64,000 nt of DNA from Apiotrichum sp. Y4204 (GCA_025531455.1 JAMYHL010000001.1:372001-436000); one strand, 5' to 3'. Numbered from the stretch's first letter, positions 44,221 through 56,717 are shown. Notes: generated by a model not told the origin, from the sequence alone. Numbers and translations are program-made.

Positions 44221-44661
44221 ACAAGGTGTGCAGCTTAGTGGGTACGCACTGTTGCCTGAATGGAGATCGAGAATGATTCCAGAACGCGTATTGACAAAGA
44301 TATGTATTACTCTGACAGCCCGATGAGCAAAGGGATGATAGCAGCACCACAGCTTCAGGGAACATGTTCGAAGCTGACTGTTACATCTGAATGATACGTC
44401 AAGCTACTGACACAGCAATACGACCACCGTACTGATGCTTTCCAGGGCCGGTTCGCTCTTTGCAGCGCGCCTACCCATAATCATCATGAGATATGACAGT
44501 GCTGCATATACACAGACTTTACAACATGTATCGATGACGCGCCAGCTGCCGTCTCCTGGCCCAGAATGAGACTGCGTACAACAGCGGCAGTCCCGGAAGG
44601 GTATAGATGAGGTGCGACAACGACATGACAGCGAAGACGCAACAAGCCGATTACCGAACTC
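44221..44661. other. Convergent spacer
   Basis: It holds the 3' flanks of formamidase (+) and the disordered-protein gene (-). No gene is seen. Confidence 0.6.
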
Positions 44662-46214
44662 TTACACCAGGGCGGTGCTGCGCTCAGCGTCACGAACCAC
44701 ACCCTCCACGACCGTAGGGTCGATGACCGCGGACTCCTCCGGCTGGTCGTAGCTGGAGTCGGACGAGACGTCCGCGGGGTGTTGCTGAGCAGCGAGGACC
44801 TCGTCGAGCATTTGCATACCCTTCGGGGTGACCCGCCAGTAGCCGCCGGTCGGCTCGCTCATCCACATGCACTCCTTGCCGAGTGCGTCGACCACATGAT
44901 GCGGGAACTGCAGGGCAATTCCCAGGGGCGTGCGGCTTGAGCTGGACGAGGCGATCGAGGCAGCGGACTTGGGCTTGAGCGGGGCGAAGGGCACGGCCTT
45001 GCTGTTCTTCTCCATGCTCGGTCCAGCCGGAGACTCGGAGTTGGTACGCTCTTCTTGAGTGTCGCAGGACACGACAGGCTCGTGCGACGCATGGCGACGG
45101 TTGTCTGAATTGACGACAGTAGGCTTGTCGATAAAGCCAGTCTTCTTGACCGACAAGTTGGAGTTCTGCGAGAGAGACTCCACCGAATTCCCGTCACCCG
45201 AAGCTGCGGGTTCGGTCGCCTTTCGGAGGTCATCAAGGGCGTCGGCCTTGTCGAGGACGCTCGACTTCCCCTCCGAAACGAGTGAGCTCTGAGACGCAAC
45301 CCTTGAAGATTGCCCCTCTTCGGCGCCACGGGACGCGACCTCACCCTCAAAGTCGGTGACAGGGAGAGGCTCCTTGGGGACAGCCTGGCGCGCCGAGCGG
45401 TAGATGTAGGGCTTGTTGACCACCGCCTGGGCGTGCTTGCTCGCACCTGGGGTCGACCCAGCCTTGAGGGTGCGGCGGTGGTCAGCCGGAAGGCGAAGCG
45501 CCTCCTCACCGTCGTCGTCCGAGCTGGCCACCGCCGAGTCCTCGCGCTTGGTGGACTCCGGACGGGCAAAAGGAGCCTTCGACGAAGAGGCCTCGGCGGT
45601 ACGCGAGGTACCGCTGGGGCCAACAGCCGGTCGGAAACGCTGAGTGGCAAACCGCTTGGGGATCGCTGGGACGGGAGGCACGTCGGCGTCGCCGAGCCAC
45701 TCTTCGGGAATGGCGGCTCGTGAGTAGTTCTTGATGTTTCCCTTGGCATCACGAGAAAAGCCAGCAGGGAGGGTGCTGAGCTTTTCCGGAGAGCCGTTGC
45801 CTTGGGGAAACGCCGTCTTGCCCTTGCGCCGATAGGGGATTATCGTCGCAGTGCCTATGAGGGAGTTAGTATTGAAACTTGATAAAGTTGGCCACTCACT
45901 CTCGGACGAGAACTTCTTCTTGCGAGGAACCTTAGGGCTCAGTCGGAACGGGTCGTCGTCCCCGGCGATGATCGACGTGAGCAGGTCGCTCTCGTCAGCC
46001 TCCGCTGGAGTCTCGGGCCCTGGGGTTTTAACAACACACTTCACGGGGAGCAGAGCAGAGTTTACTTACTCGTCGACATTCGGCCCCAAGTCGACGCAAC
46101 GCGCTGGGTGAAGCGCTCTGGAGGTCAGTACCGTCCATTGGGAACAAGTGACTCACCGGTGAAGCTCTTCTTCCTATTGCGGAGGTTCTCAAACTTTGGG
46201 AGCTTGCCGCTCAT
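44662..46214 (-). CDS. Disordered 472-aa protein of unknown function
   Basis: Four exons (46214-46157, 46117-46070, 46019-45900, 45854-44662; introns 39-50 nt) give 472 aa. The N-terminus MSGKLPKFENLRNRKKSF is basic, and ERFTQRVASTWGRMS follows across the first junction. Most of the protein is rich in Ser, Pro, Glu, Asp and Lys and predicted disordered, with several phospho-site-like acidic Ser clusters (SSDDDGEEA). A better-ordered island at about residues 405-445 reads FPHHVVDALGKECMWMSEP then GGYWRVTPKGMQMLDEV, conceivably a short winged-helix-like element. I recognise no family. Its upstream region is rich in ACAAT/ATTGT motifs. Confidence 0.75.
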
Positions 46215-47622
46215 TGTTGTTGAATTATGTTGATGGAGTTGAGTAGAGGAGGAGGGTATCAGAGTTCAGCAGGTGAACTGTTCAGAAGTGGAAGAGTGGA
46301 AGTTGTGGTGGTGATGAAGGACGATGACCGGGGAAGGGAGTTTATATATAAGTTGAAGGCTGTTGTTGGCCTCTCGTGCTTCTGTTCACGCCCATGGTCG
46401 TGTGTGGCAACTGTCATCAATGTCTTGTTGTTGTAAGCGTGAACAGTAAGTGGGTATGTGGTTTGACAATAGCGACCCGTAACTCACACTCGCGATTGTT
46501 GTCGACAGAACAATCTCACGGATGCGGTGTACGGTTGGACACACACATGCCATACGTCCTGTTGTTCTCACACAATGTTGTTCGGTTGATGACAGTAGCC
46601 CTTGCTCCGCGATAGTAGACAAACAGCGTAAGTCTAGAAGGTCAAGATGGGAGCTTTGCGAGCTATGCTGTTGTTTCAAAGCCAAACTGTGGCAGCACGT
46701 CACACTATTGTTAGATGTAAAGTGCTTGCACGGGGGTTGCAACAACTGCAAACCCACAACTGCACCCGGTGACACACTGTTGTTGACGGCGTATGCTCCA
46801 TTGTTGCGCTCGTCGATGATGGAAGATGATAACTTTGAAATACACACGAAGAGCAATGCGGAACTAGCAGGAGACAATAACGGTACCGGTACAATGCTTA
46901 TTCTTGCTGCAAAGTGTTGGATGGTAGTGCTATTGAAAGATGGAGGCGGGGCGAAGGTTCGATACTCAATCAGGAAGAGCGCGAAAGGATCAGTCGGTTG
47001 ACCCACTCGTGGTGAATCTCGTGTGCTGCACAGTCAGTCCTGTCCATCAGCACCTCCACTCTCGTGGTACGCTTGGCGCGCTTGGTGGCCATGGTTGAGT
47101 ACCGTAGATGGTCGTGGATGGGAATGCAAGATGTGTGTGCCACGACATGTCAATCAAACAATAGATTCGGGACGAGAGGACGGGTTAGTCAACGGAGTCG
47201 ATGGTGTCGATGAAACAAGACAAGCGTGAGGCACTTTTCCAGTCAAAGGTCGGGGCTGTGTTGGTCTTGAGCTTTGCGACGTAAGACAGTCATACTCTGC
47301 AACATCAACGGGACTCTAGAAACGTGGAGTTTCTGTCGTTGGCGAGGATAACACTAAAAGTCAGAACACGCCATGACTGAGACAATGAGGACTCTTGATG
47401 TTTCTCGGTATCAGAATGATACTCACGAATCAATCTCTCAGTGATGCTGATGGGAGAAAGACAATGACAAGGTGACAAGGCAGATGCAACGAACAAACTG
47501 GTGAAGTGGCAAAGTCACCCAAAACGACCACCGATCATGATCGGACAATGAACGTCCGATTGTCACTCTCGCCTGGGGGACCTCTGCAGATATAAATCAG
47601 CCGCCAAAGTCACGCTGTGATC
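46215..47622. promoter_or_regulatory. ACAAT/ATTGT-rich upstream region
   Basis: Between the start of the disordered-protein gene (46214, minus) and tRNA-Leu. I count about 14 ACAAT/ATTGT pentamers between 46466 and 47563, several as GACAATG, and a spaced inverted pair near 47544-47564. This is the core bound by HMG-box (Sox/Mat-type) factors. No coding sequence is supported. A regulatory role is inferred only from motif density. Confidence 0.4.
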
Positions 47623-47711
47623 GGCGAGATGGCCGAGCGGTCTAAGGCGCTGTGTTAAGGTGTAGCAACCTCCGCAGTCTTCGGACGTGGGTTCGAATCC
47701 CACTCTCGTCA
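47623..47711 (+). tRNA. tRNA-Leu(AAG) with 11-nt intron
   Basis: Acceptor GGCGAGA pairs with TCTCGTC (one G-T). D stem GCC/GGC with GAGCGGTCTAA. Anticodon stem CTGTG/CGCAG (one T-G) encloses TTAAGG, an 11-nt insert and C, giving AAG. The variable arm TCTTCGGACG indicates class II, with T stem GTGGG/CCCAC and TTCGAAT. An A discriminator at 47711 fits leucine. Confidence 0.9.
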
Positions 47712-48262
47712 ATAGAAGGTATCGAACCCTTCAGCCGAATCTTTTTCGGGCTCGACCAGCGCCAGGTCGCGAACGCGCGCACGCGCGAACGGACGATCGG
47801 ATGAACGGCCTAATCCGGCCTGAACGGAGGGAGCTATTCGGAGTTTGGATCGGGGATCGAGCCGAGACCTCGCGCCAACTCATGTCGGATCGCAACCTGA
47901 GAGTGTCATAGACCAAGAGGCTAAGATTTGCGATACCGAGATGTCTCTCACTTTTCAGAGAGATCGAGTTCTTTGTGGGAGTTCCTATGCTCCACCGAGT
48001 TCGGGCGATAACTTCCTTGACTTGTGATCATTGGACTTGATCTTGCACGTCCCCAGATTTGTCTCCGGTGCCTCGTTCCTGCTCACATCCTTGTTGGGGT
48101 AAAATACATGAAACAGAATGTATGCTAGGTTCGCAGAGTGGGTGTCAAAACGAGTTTGTGTCCCAAGCACAGCACTCGCGCCGCCTCTGGATTCCCTCTA
48201 CTTAGTACACGGGTGTGTTTTGACCAAGCGCCGTTGGTCCGAGTCCAGTACAGTACGTACGC
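47712..48262. other. Region between tRNA-Leu and SGNH-like gene
   Basis: No supportable gene or further RNA is seen. Confidence 0.5.
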
Positions 48263-50311
48263 TCACTAAGTTGTCAGCTCGAGTGCATGTATGGGGATAC
48301 CAGAACAGCGGTATCGTGCTAACTCACGTCGTCCCACTGGTGGCAGTTCCAGCATCCCTGCGTTATTGCGCGCTGGAGGTAGAAGAACATCATGCTGGCG
48401 AGTCAGCCACGCTCCGGCGACACACTCTCGGCCCTTTGCCCTTCGCAAGCTTGACCACGCATCTGCTACTCACTCTCCAAAGAGATATGAATTCGGGCCC
48501 AGACCGAAGTGCTGGTCGCCGTCATAGTACTCCGAGTATCCCTCGAGCTTACCGCCCCAGGTGAACAGGCGGACACCGAGTTCCTTGGCCAGTGCGCGGC
48601 AGCCCTGGTCAAGCTGGAAGATGTACAGCATCTGGTTGTGCCCCGTCTGCTTGCGCAGCTGGCGCGTGCGGAACATGAGCGGAATGTCCTGTCCGAACAG
48701 CTCGCGCACAGTGCCGATCAGCTTGCGCACACGTCCACGGTGCCAGGCAACCTCGCTCCAGAGCGCGCCGCGCGAGTCGCCGCGTGTCCGGTTCATCTTG
48801 TTCATTTCCTGTGGGGTCAGTATGCGGCCAAGGTAGGGATCGAAGAGGAAGCTTGATGAGGCTGCCCAGGCGACGCGATAGTGCTCTCTCTCGTTGCAGG
48901 CTGTATTGGGGACCAGGTTGCAGGGACCAGGGACAGAGACAAATATCGCAGACAGGGCGTTGTGTACCTGCCAAGGCTTCTCGCTCGACTAACCTGAGAG
49001 AGGAACTGCCATCAGCACAAGCTCAAACCCTAATAGATTCCTGACGGACCCAAATAGCTTCCGCCCCACCGTACTCACGTTTGCGTCCCAGAACAGCGAC
49101 GAGAGCACGACAAGATCCGGCTTGCGGTCGCCGAAACCGGCCTCGGCGGCCTTCGGGATCATGATCTGGGGGATGCGGTCCTCAAAGATGAGGGGCTTGG
49201 CCTCGCCGTACGGCCAGCCGTTGGGATTGTCGACCATACCGTAGCTGCGAGTGTGAGCGATCGTGATCGGCAAGAACACGCAGTGATGGGCAGTGATCGG
49301 TGTGTGTTGACGCGGATTCTCCCCACTGGCATAAAGCCGAGTGCTGACTGGTTGAGCCCTCGCATGCACTTACAGGAACCAGTTCATAACCAAAATATTG
49401 CGCTTCTCGAGGTGGCAGTACCCGCCGCTGTGCCCGCCCCAGGAGCCCTTCTTGCCCTTGAGAATGTCGCACATCTGGTCGACGTTGTTGCGGTCATCTG
49501 GCGTTAACCCGGCGTTCCGTGAGATGCGTTATTGGAACTCACGGCTGAAAGGCGAAAATTGAACAGTCAGATGGAAGCACGGTCGATGTCAGCACAGCAC
49601 CCCCTCCACAGTATCGTTTCAATCCGCGTACCTAGATCCTGTAGGTCAGCACCAGCACCATCTCCACCCCAACTCTGCTGCACTCACCGATGAAGAGCAC
49701 CGTCTTTCCCCTCATCCAGTCATATTCCTTCCCCTGCTCCATCTTTGCCATAAACTGCTCCGGCGCGTTGTCCCAGACCTGGTGGGGAATATAGTCCTCC
49801 TTCGGCAGGTCATACGAGGGCGCCATGTCCTCCCACAGGTGGTGTTGCTGCTGGAAGGGCAGCCAGCGCGTCTCGTTGTCCAGCCCGTCCACACTCCAGT
49901 GCAGCATGCCCGGTTGGACGTACGGGTCCGAAACGCAGCGCGCCGGACACCGCCGTGAGACCATGCTGTTCACCTGGTTGAACGCCTTGTATGAGAGAGG
50001 GCTGCGGTCAGTCTCCGAATCTGCCCACTGCGGATAAGGCTGCGGATCGCGCATGCCGGCATATGCCGGATGATGGACGCGGTGGCTGCTCGCGGACGCG
50101 ATTCCAGCAATCCGCGCGCACTGCGCCAACATCATGTCATGTAAGCCAAGTGGCTGTCCAGAGCCTTTACGCCACTCTCTCATTCTACTCACTGCTCCGA
50201 GAACACGAGGTGCATGTCCAGGACGACGGTGACGGCCATGACGACGACGATGAGTACCGCCGCTCCGGTGAGGTACGGCCTGGGCACGCCGCGAGTATAG
50301 GCGCCGAACAT
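48263..50311 (-). CDS. Type II membrane SGNH/GDSL-like (PC-esterase-type) protein
   Basis: The ATG at 50311 gives MFGAYTRGVPRPYL followed by one signal-anchor helix (GAAVLIVVVMAVTVVL), so the catalytic domain probably faces the Golgi lumen or cell surface. The luminal part has KTVLFIG|SSHDRNNVDQMC, the Ser block of this family, then PDLVVLSSLFWD, a basic WHRGRVRKLIGTVREL helix, PLMFRTRQLRKQTGH, and a C-terminal YYDGDQHFG where the Asp/His pair would sit. Readable exons: 50311-50193, 50120-49688, 49638-49632 (7 nt), 49544-49543 (2 nt), 49497-49374, 49244-49079, 48968-48474, 48394-48328 and a final stop-only exon 48265-48263. The nucleophile motif reads GSS rather than GDS under this splicing. 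Polysaccharide acyl-esterase or acyltransferase activity is inferred. One alternative joins 49079 to 48808. Confidence 0.75.
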
Positions 50312-51979
50312 CGTGCGTCGCGCGGGTGAAGAGGGAACGGAGACCAGAAATGAAAACGGAGGGGGCCAGTGGCCAGTGGGTGTGGGTTTGTGGAGATGTG
50401 ATGGATATGTGAACGGCAAAGACGAGACGATAACAACAGGACGCGACCACCTAAGGTCTACACAACCGTGTCAGTGAAAGGATTTCATGGTGTGCGCCAG
50501 TGGAGACTCAGAGGATCATGGAGGATTTGACTCTCTTGGCCCAGGCATGCCAGGCAGCTGCCCTCTGAACCCTCTGAACCCCAGGCCCCAAAGGAAGCAA
50601 GGGGGGGCCAGAAACGTACTGTAACTCTATAAGCACCCTAGTTTCTGCCGCCAACCAAACCTACACAAAGACCCAACACTAAAGCCCCTCCCCCCTCCCC
50701 CCCTGGTCGAAAGGAGACTGGAGCTCTGCAGGCTCTGGGGACTCTGAAGCGTGGGAGCTGAGGAGGATGTCTCGGAAGGTGGGTCCGTCTGTGATGGGTG
50801 CCCTCTGAATGCATGAATGCACAGACACTAGCGCCCTTCGCGCCAGATTACCAGAGTTGATCACGGCCCGCACCCCTTGGAAGCTTTCTGGGCCACTACA
50901 GAGGTGTCGGGGTTTGTAAATTCTCGTCTCGCAACGAAGCTACAAAGTTTCCTGACAGGTGCATGAAGTACTTAATTCAAAGAAGGACCGGTCCACCGCC
51001 CCATTGTGCCCCACATACCTTGCATACCTGAATGGCTGCAGGTTTGTCATCAAGCTCGCGATTTTGGATGGCCAGGCCATAATGCCCAAGGGACCCAGAT
51101 GGAGACTTGGCGTCCACACCCTCTAGGGTCACTGACATTGAGATGACGGCAGCCCCGTTGTACCGGTATACCGCTAGTGCTGATGATTATTGGCACGTAT
51201 TGGCGCAATGGCGGGCGCAGAACGCGAGGAGGAATCGAGGTGCGAGGCAACAAGATTCGCGCAATGCCCGCCATGAATATATCAAAAGGACGTCCGGCGC
51301 CTCCCAGAGCGGGGTTTGTATTCTTGAGATCTTGAAGCATGATGAGTCCAATGTCCGATGCCCCAGGCGTCTACTTGTATGCATGTATGGAAGAGAGCGA
51401 GTTCATGATGGCATCCGGAGTACGGCAGTGATGTAAAGCAAGTCAGGGATCGGGCCCGAGTAGGTCCAGGTCCAGATCTCGGCAGTGCAACTTGGACATC
51501 ATCCACCGACGCACCGACGTCTCTCGCTGGATCACAGGAGATGGTGATCTGGTGGGTCTGGAGAGGGCTTCTCCTCGATATCTGAGCTCCAGATTTGATC
51601 AACCGTAATGATGACAGGAAACAACTCGCGGGTGGCGCATCAGAAGGCATGGCAAATCATAAGGAAGACCGAGATCGCAATCGGGGTAACTGCCTGATGG
51701 GTTCTTTTGTCTTGCCCCTTTGACCTCTCGACGATCCACTTGCGCCCCCTGGACTCCCAATCCTGTCGTCCACGAAGTCATCGCAGAAAGTTGGAACTAC
51801 ACATTGATCGTGTCGGCCACTGAAACTGGCTCAATATAGTACACTCATTGCAGAGGATTGAGGGCTGACGCGTTTCTGATCTCGGATGGCAAGCTGGGAC
51901 ATATCTCCTGTCCGGCGGAGTACGGCGCGACACATGCCATCCGCCCGGCCATTAAAACTCGATACAGGATGCATACAGA
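50312..51979. other. Intergenic interval
   Basis: About 1.7 kb with no supportable gene. It includes the promoter of the SGNH-like gene at the left edge and the 3' flank of the FG-GAP gene at the right. Confidence 0.5.
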
Positions 51980-54606
51980 TTACAAGGCCTGGAAGTTGAT
52001 GGCATGGAGCGCGCGCCTGCGCTCCTTCTCGTCTTCGCGTTTCTCCCGCTCGCCAAGCCACACCACGACCATGCCCAGCGTGACCACCGTGCCAACCACT
52101 GCAGCCGCGACCCACGGGATCCAGTCGCCGGGGTGAAGGAAGAGCTCCGTGCGCCACTCGGTCGAGCGCGCGAGCACTTCGCGCCCCCGGTCCTTGGCTG
52201 ACGCCGACCACGGCGGATTGATTATCACTTGCGAGTTCGGGATCAGCTGGTCCAGAGCTAGGAGGTGGTCTGGCGGCATTATGGACGTGCCGACCATCAA
52301 GTGCTGGGGTCAGTGCGCTGAAATTGAAGAAATCCAAGGGATTGTGTCCTGCTCACCTCTATGTAGTTGTTCATCCTGCCCAGGCCAATAAACGTGTGCG
52401 GGGTGTTGAGGGCGTGATAGGCCATTTGGGGAAGCTGGGGGACTGCACGTTAGTCTGCGGCACATCTCGCCACGGATCCGGAGAACCTCCCACAGCGTCA
52501 CTCACCACTTTGCGCGTGCCTGTGGCCGCCAGTGTCAAAGGCCGTGAACTTGAAGCTCGCGCCCATAGAGCTTGCACCGTTTCCCTGATTGTGAGCACAA
52601 GCGGCCGTACCCATGTTCTTCCGCACTCACAGAGTACTTCTTTCCGCCCTCCTTTTGGCATATACCATGATCACATGCGCCGTTAAGCACTACTGTCAGC
52701 GTGGAATGCGCTCATGACCTACCCTGAGCCTTTATGAAGAATGCGTCGTGATAAAAGTTGTTCTGGATGAACGTGACCCGCTCGCCTGTCTGATGACCCG
52801 TGCGCTGCACCATGATATCCAGCGAGCCCTGGAGGTCAGTCACCTTTAAAATGGATCCACTCACATCGTCATCGAGGTCGACCCAGCTGGCGCCTACGGA
52901 ATCTTTGATCGCGTCAAGCGCATGCCAGCCCTTTCCTCCTCCGACGGCAAAGCCACGGCCGTTCTTGCGGCCCTTGACGCAGCCCGCCGCCGTGCCACAG
53001 GGCACATTCTCCAGTATCTTGACAGAAGTCTCCTTCGTCTTCTTATCCCGAATAGTCATCAGGAGATCCGGGAAGCCATCGACGTTGAAATCTCCAGGGC
53101 GAATGGGTATCGGAACATCGCGCGTGGGGGGAGCAACAATCATGAGCTGGGCATCCTTTCCAAATATGTCCGTCACGGGGAACGAAGTGAAGTACTGAAT
53201 GTAAGTAACCAAGTTATAATGGTCAACGCAGCTCTCACTCACCTCGCTGTCCTCATCAAAACTAAAATCGAAGCCGTGGTCCCCTCGGCACAGGTCGTCA
53301 AAACCGCGGCAGAGCAGCCGGCCTCGCTCATCAAACTGGCTCGCCGACGAGGAGCAGAGGCCAATCTGCTTGTTGTACGCAATGTTGATGCGGCAATCCT
53401 CGCCGTATCCCTCTGAACTTTTCAGTTTGGGGCAGCTCGCAAAAACCATGTCTACGGCACCGTCGCGGTCTGTCATCAGCACTAAGCGTAATTACGACAG
53501 CTCGTTGCACCCACTCATGTCGGCAAAGGTAACAGCCCTACTGCCTGTTGGCATGTTAAACGACTTGGCGTGCACGTATCCCGTCTCGCCGAGGTTGAGG
53601 AAAACCTTCAGTTGCCTGTCGTTTGCACGTGCTCGTGCACACTGAAGCACCAAATCTGGCCGACAGTCGCCGTCTATATCCACATACGCCGACGCGTGAG
53701 GGAGGGAGAATACACAGCCTGCGTCTGGATAGAGCGGATCTGGCCACGGTTCGAGAAAGGTGCCATTGTTCCGCCACGACTGTATCTTGGCTGGCTGGGG
53801 GCCCGACTGCGAGGCAAAGCCAAGAAGCGATACCCGACCCGAGTTGTCGTCGTCAAACAGGATCGGTTGCTGTAATGCGGATGGTGCGAGATCCCAAGAT
53901 GGTGCGCCAAGGCCTGTTGTTAGCAGTTACTATTGGCTGCGACGTACCCAACCCCTCCTCGCTACCCAACACGACCTGCAGCTCGGCATGCAACCCGCCG
54001 CCAGAGGACCACCACCCGCCCTTCCCTTCATCCCACATAGTAACAAGAATATCGAGGCGCCCATCAGCATTAAAGTCGGCAGGAGAGATATTCATCACGT
54101 CGTGCGGAAACTTCAATCGCTGCCCGAGGCGGTATTTAAAAGCACCTGGAGTTAGGCGGGTCTTATTCGACTCGGCAACCTACCTCGGTTCCACATGTAT
54201 ACTTCCACGGTGCGCTTGTCATCGAGGACAACAAAAAGATCGGTACTGCTGTTAGTTCATAGCTCGCAGAGCTAGTTTTGGAGCATCGTTTCTTCCAAGC
54301 GCAGCGCACTGGGCAGCCGCGTGACGCTGAATGGGTGGGAATAGAAAGCACCCACTTTTGATCCCCATTTACGTCGCCCATGGCAGCAATGCGTCCCTTG
54401 ACGCCCTCGAGCCCCAGGCTACCGGCATCAATGAGGGCCTCGGATGTGAACCGCTTCTTTTTGTAAAACGGCCAGAAGGCGTCTGCGGGGGGAGCGAGGG
54501 CGAGTGCGGCTGTGACAATCGCGAGGGGGGATATTGATCGCGAGGACGGCCGCGCCCGTCGTGTGCCGGGTGGTGGCCGCCGTGATGTGCCGAGTCCCAG
54601 TCGCAT
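51980..54606 (-). CDS. FG-GAP repeat type I membrane protein (ITFG1/TIP-like)
   Basis: The ATG at 54606 gives an Arg/Pro-rich lead, then the signal-like core SPLAIVTAALALAPPADA. At least five calcium-loop FG-GAP/VCBS units follow: GDVNGDQNSTDLFVV, DFNADGRLDILV, DIDGDCRPDLVL, TDRDGAVDMVF and DFNVDGFPDLLM, a predicted beta-propeller. Paired cysteines (CGTAAGC and others) lie in the luminal part. A single TM segment near the C-terminus (WIPWVAAAVVGTVVTLGMVVVWL) is followed by a short basic cytoplasmic tail. This layout matches the T-cell immunomodulatory protein family (ITFG1), conserved across eukaryotes and of unclear molecular role. It is split by many introns; exact borders were not all fixed. 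Divergent from PEX2. Confidence 0.85.
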
Positions 54607-55048
54607 GTCTGAGAGCCGAGTGGGAGTAGGTGTTGTTGATGGTTGGAGTCCAAACAAAAGTCGCGTGCTCGTCGCCGAGATGATGATCCTCGTTGGCATC
54701 CGCTTGGCAGAGCGACGTCAGATCACTGGGCGCGTATGCGCGCGTATGCGCGCCGCCGATTGGCCGTCACGTGGGGAAATCATGACGAGTGGCGTATTAG
54801 AAACTTGGGTGTATTCTCACCCTAATGCAAGTTTCCATCCAATTAGCGGGACTAATTTCTTTTAATACACGCAGTGTCAGCCGGGATCTCCACATCATAC
54901 TCCGTCTGCTCCGCATCGGCGATCGGCTATCGCCATTCCGGACATCGTCGAGAAAGGCGGCAAAGGCCCCGGCCCACTAACACCACCACACTTTGTCATC
55001 TCGCATCTGTCCTTTCCATCCCACCACACCCTCCTTCACCCCCTCAAC
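54607..55048. promoter_or_regulatory. Divergent promoter, FG-GAP gene / PEX2
   Basis: About 440 bp between the two starts. It contains a repeated TGCGCGTATGCGCG stretch at about 54733-54752. No gene is seen. Confidence 0.45.
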
Positions 55049-56489
55049 ATGGCGACAACCGCTGTCCAGCCTCCGGCTCCGGACGTGATGGCCATACCGC
55101 ACGCTGGGCCCTCGCGGCGGCAGTACGAGCCGCGCGCGCCGCTCGTGAACCAAGTCGACGCGGACAGCCTAGACGACGGCGTGGGCCTCATGCTCGCCGA
55201 GCGCGTGACGAACGTCCTGTGTCGCTTGCATGTGGGTGCCGAGTTAAGGCGGCGCTGTCATCGACCCCGCCTTAGTTCATCCGGCCTCCCTGCCATACTG
55301 ACCGCAGTCACCGCTCGAGGACGCGCTCAAGCCTGAAATCGAGCTCGCACTGAAGATGCTCTGCTTTGGCGCAGGTATTTTCGGCCCGAGTGCCGCGAGC
55401 CCCGGAGCAGAGCTGCAGAACCTCCGTCTCGCATCCACCTCTCGACCCGGAAGACGTGCGTTCTAACCCCACGCTGACTCCACACTGACCGCAGCGCCGA
55501 GATCCACGCTCCTGCTCTACTTGGTGCTGCACCCACCGCTGCTCCCGACCTACGTCCTTTCGCGCCTGCGCACAGCCGCGCTCTCACGGCAGTGGCCCGA
55601 CCTGCCGGCCCACGACCGGCGGCGCAAGGCTTGGAACTGGCTCGTGCGCGCGGAAAACGCCGCGCGCGCATGGGAACTCGCCGGCTGGCTCTTATTCCTT
55701 TGGGACGGCAAGTACCCGTCGATCCTGATGCGCCTTCTCGGCCTCCGTCTCGTACCCTCGTCGTCGCGCCTTGCGCGCATGGTCTCCTACGAGTTTATGA
55801 ACCGCCAGCTCGTGTGGGGTGTCATGACGGTGGGTTGGTTTACCCGGATGGTGATACTAACTTGACAGGAATTCCTCATCTTCGCCCTTCCCCGCATCCC
55901 CAATCTCCCGGACGCGCTTAACCCCGTCAAACTCTTCTCGCCCGTCACGGCCTTCCTCTCGCAGCCCACGACAATCGACTACGAGGCGCTGTCCGCCGCC
56001 CATGCCGCCACCAGCGCCGCGCGCAAGGCAGGCACGGCGGTGCCGACCGCCGCGCACGCCGGAATGCTGGCCGGCATCCCGCTCTCCATCTGCCCTGCAT
56101 GCTATTTGCGTCGGACGAGCACATCTGTCGAGCTTCCGGGAACGGACATTGCGCTCCCGCCACTCGGCGGGGACGAGGAGCAGCGCGACAACGAGGACCG
56201 CATTTTCGTGCCGGCCAGAACCGACTGCTGGGGCGAGTGCAAGTACTGTTACTACTGCATTGCGGACGCGCTTGCACAGCATGCGCAGCGGTTCGAACAG
56301 GAGGGAGGGGACGAGAGCGCCGCAAAGTGGACGTGTCTCCGCTGCGGTGGGGCGGTTACAAAGGCAACTCGCGTTGGCGCCCTTCCCCTCCCGGCTCCGC
56401 AGAGCGAGAGTGAGAGCGAGAGCAGCAGCGAGAGCGAACGGGAGAGGTCCACAACGGATGATGAGTGGGAGAAGATTGCGGTGCAGTAA
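55049..56489 (+). CDS. PEX2: Peroxin 2, RING-type E3 ligase of the peroxisomal importomer
   Basis: Four exons (introns 55232-55307, 55456-55494, 55830-55868). The first two thirds form the Pex2/Pex10/Pex12 membrane domain: NQVDADSLDDGV, SPLEDALKPEIELALKMLCF, STLLLYLVLHPPLLPTYV, ENAARAWELAGWLLFLWDGK then YPSILMRLLGLRLV, SYEFMNRQLVWGVMTEFLIF. The C-terminal third carries a RING finger: ICPAC, then DCWGECKYCYYCIADAL and WTCLRCGGAV. With Pex10 and Pex12 it ubiquitinates the receptor Pex5 for recycling from the peroxisome membrane. The acidic Ser/Glu tail is SESESESSSESERE-like. An insert of about 40 residues lies between the first CxxC and the second cysteine group. Confidence 0.93.
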
Positions 56490-56717
56490 TTCGGCAAGGG
56501 ATGAGAGGGTATTGTAGTTTGATAATAGATGACACATTGGCATGCAGGGGGTTTAGTGGGAAATCGTCTGGCCTTTAGTTTGGCGATCAAGAACGATCAT
56601 CAAAGCAATGCGTCTATCACGTTATCTTCTCGTATCCGGAGGGCGCTGACAAGTGTCCGGCTCTGCGACTGCACACTGCGACCGACTCTTATCCAAATCT
56701 ATGCCTATCCCTCTACA

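Noticed and set aside
46386..47006. Overlapping long frames on both strands in the ACAAT-rich region
   Set aside because: Low-complexity Cys/Ser/Leu composition, no conserved feature, mutually antisense.
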